A stretch of DNA of 64,000 bases from DVED01 sp963838375 (GTDB lineage: Bacteria; Cyanobacteriota; Cyanobacteriia; Cyanobacteriales; Geitlerinemataceae), in NCBI GenBank assembly GCA_963838375.1, contig CAWIQY010000015.1, forward strand, positions 868,001-932,000. The letters run 5' to 3'. The translations under genes were made by a program, and so were the position numbers. Positions 63,223-64,000 of the stretch are shown piece by piece. The notes under the pieces were generated by a model. That model was given only the letters and a program-made list of their open reading frames with translations, did no database searches and had not been told where the DNA came from. How positions within the stretch are numbered: position 1 is the stretch's first letter; each line of letters starts with the position of its first letter.

Positions 63223-64000
63223 ATGGAACCCAAAATTATTCTGATGCTTTGCATTTTAGTCGCGGCTTTAATTGCTTTTGTTGCGGAATGGCTGCCTGTT
63301 GATATTACGGCGATCGGGGTGGCGACCGTTCTCATGCTATTCGGGTTAGTCAGCCCGGATGAAGGAATTGCCGGCTTTGGTAACTCGGCAACCATCACCG
63401 TGATGGCGATGTTTATTCTCAGTGCTGGAATTACTAAAACCGGGGCGATTCAAATCGTTCGAGATTTGCTGGTGAAATGGGGCGGCAATAATCCTTCCCA
63501 ACAGATTTTTGTCATGGGGGCGATCGTCGGTCCGATTACGGCATTTATTAATAATACTGCTGTGGTTGCAATTTTTATTCCCATTGTTGAAGAATGGTGC
63601 AGAAAACAAAAAATCTCGGTTTCTAAACTGCTGATGCCACTTTCTTATGCCACGGTTCTCGGTGGCATGATTACGATAATCGGAACTTCTACCAATATTT
63701 TGGCAAGCGGAATTTCTAAAAAGCTAGGATATGGTGAATTTGGTTTATTCCAATTTACACCTTTGGGAATTATAACTTTTCTTATTGGCTTGGTTTATCT
63801 GACGTTTGCCGCACCTAAACTCTTGCCCGATCGTAAACCCATCGCCAATAATTCCTTGAGTGAAGAATACGGGTTGAAGGACTATGTTAGCGAAGTGGTG
63901 ATTACTCCTCGATCGAGCTTAATTGGTCAAACTTTAAACCAAAGCGAAATTCAGCGAAAATTCGATATCGATGTCCTGGAAATCATTCACAATGAGAACA
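63223..64000 (+). CDS. SLC13 family permease, N-terminal part (cut by window end)
   Basis: 259 residues are visible from ATG 63223 and the frame is open to the window edge. Hydrophobic helices alternate with the family pattern GFGNSATITVMAMFILSAGITKTGAI, FINNTAVVAIFIPIV and GTSTNILASGISKK, which bind Na+ and anion in DASS carriers. From residue ~220 (SEEYGLKDYVSEVVITPRSSLIGQTL) a TrkA-C/RCK-like regulatory domain begins. This places it in the YbhI/sulfate-permease-like subgroup with inserted RCK_C domains. The likely substrate is sulfate or a dicarboxylate, but the visible part cannot decide. A hairpin at 63133-63166 precedes it. Confidence 0.88.
   Translation, partial: MEPKIILMLCILVAALIAFVAEWLPVDITAIGVATVLMLFGLVSPDEGIAGFGNSATITVMAMFILSAGITKTGAIQIVRDLLVKWGGNNPSQQIFVMGAIVGPITAFINNTAVVAIFIPIVEEWCRKQKISVSKLLMPLSYATVLGGMITIIGTSTNILASGISKKLGYGEFGLFQFTPLGIITFLIGLVYLTFAAPKLLPDRKPIANNSLSEEYGLKDYVSEVVITPRSSLIGQTLNQSEIQRKFDIDVLEIIHNEN

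Overview
The window is chromosomal DNA from a cyanobacterium. The evidence is the many GCGATCGC (HIP1) and CGATCGATCG words, a PucC/BCD-type MFS carrier, a DUF1995 (LPA3-like) protein, an Rcp1-type response regulator, CHASE2 and phytochrome-like kinases, a xfp/ackA phosphoketolase pathway and Uma2-family genes. No tRNA, rRNA, CRISPR array or intact IS element was seen.

Layout. 1-4563: two MscS channels, two TerD proteins and a ThiO-like oxidase. 4672-7273: the most unusual locus, a two-gene operon with a HEPN-motif protein (interrupted by one in-frame TGA) overlapping a PAZ-less prokaryotic Argonaute whose PIWI residues read D-E-D-N. 7500-17123: Ca-type P-ATPase, a frameshifted spondin_N/CHRD/RTX protein, ackA behind a truncated histidine-phosphatase fragment, and frameshifted xfp. 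17156-23404: a zinc-limitation island (two metallophosphoesterases, one a pseudoenzyme; a TGS-less ThrRS; a COG0523-like GTPase; an FAD/NAD(P) protein) with a perfect Zur-type palindrome. The island is bounded by two identical 53-bp direct repeats that look like terminators, and inside it thrS is flanked by a second ~57-bp repeat. 23418-31795: frameshifted ftsH, class IV aminotransferase, two Uma2 proteins, a KefB-like antiporter and a prolyl aminopeptidase. 31828-40615: four-helix-bundle protein, giant TamB with nearly identical 228-bp tandem repeats, glycosyltransferase and a tiny membrane protein. 41221-48981: ICMT-like membrane protein, CHAT-domain remnant, PucC-like carrier, inositol phosphatase family, CHASE2 kinase, M67 peptidase and frameshifted surE. 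49029-53518: a three-gene phosphorelay set. 53589-64000: small cyanobacterial protein, zinc-ribbon K+ channel, a STAND ATPase with 14 WD40 repeats (two frameshifts), PP-type phosphatase, DUF1995 protein, MBL protein and an SLC13 permease cut by the window edge.

Single-base frameshifts occur in five genes, including ftsH, xfp and surE, which are normally intact. This suggests either residual sequencing error or real decay, and the TGA in the HEPN gene must be read with that in mind. Several stretches read as accessory or defence DNA (HEPN-Ago, CHAT remnant, STAND-WD40, Uma2 genes) set among ordinary housekeeping genes.
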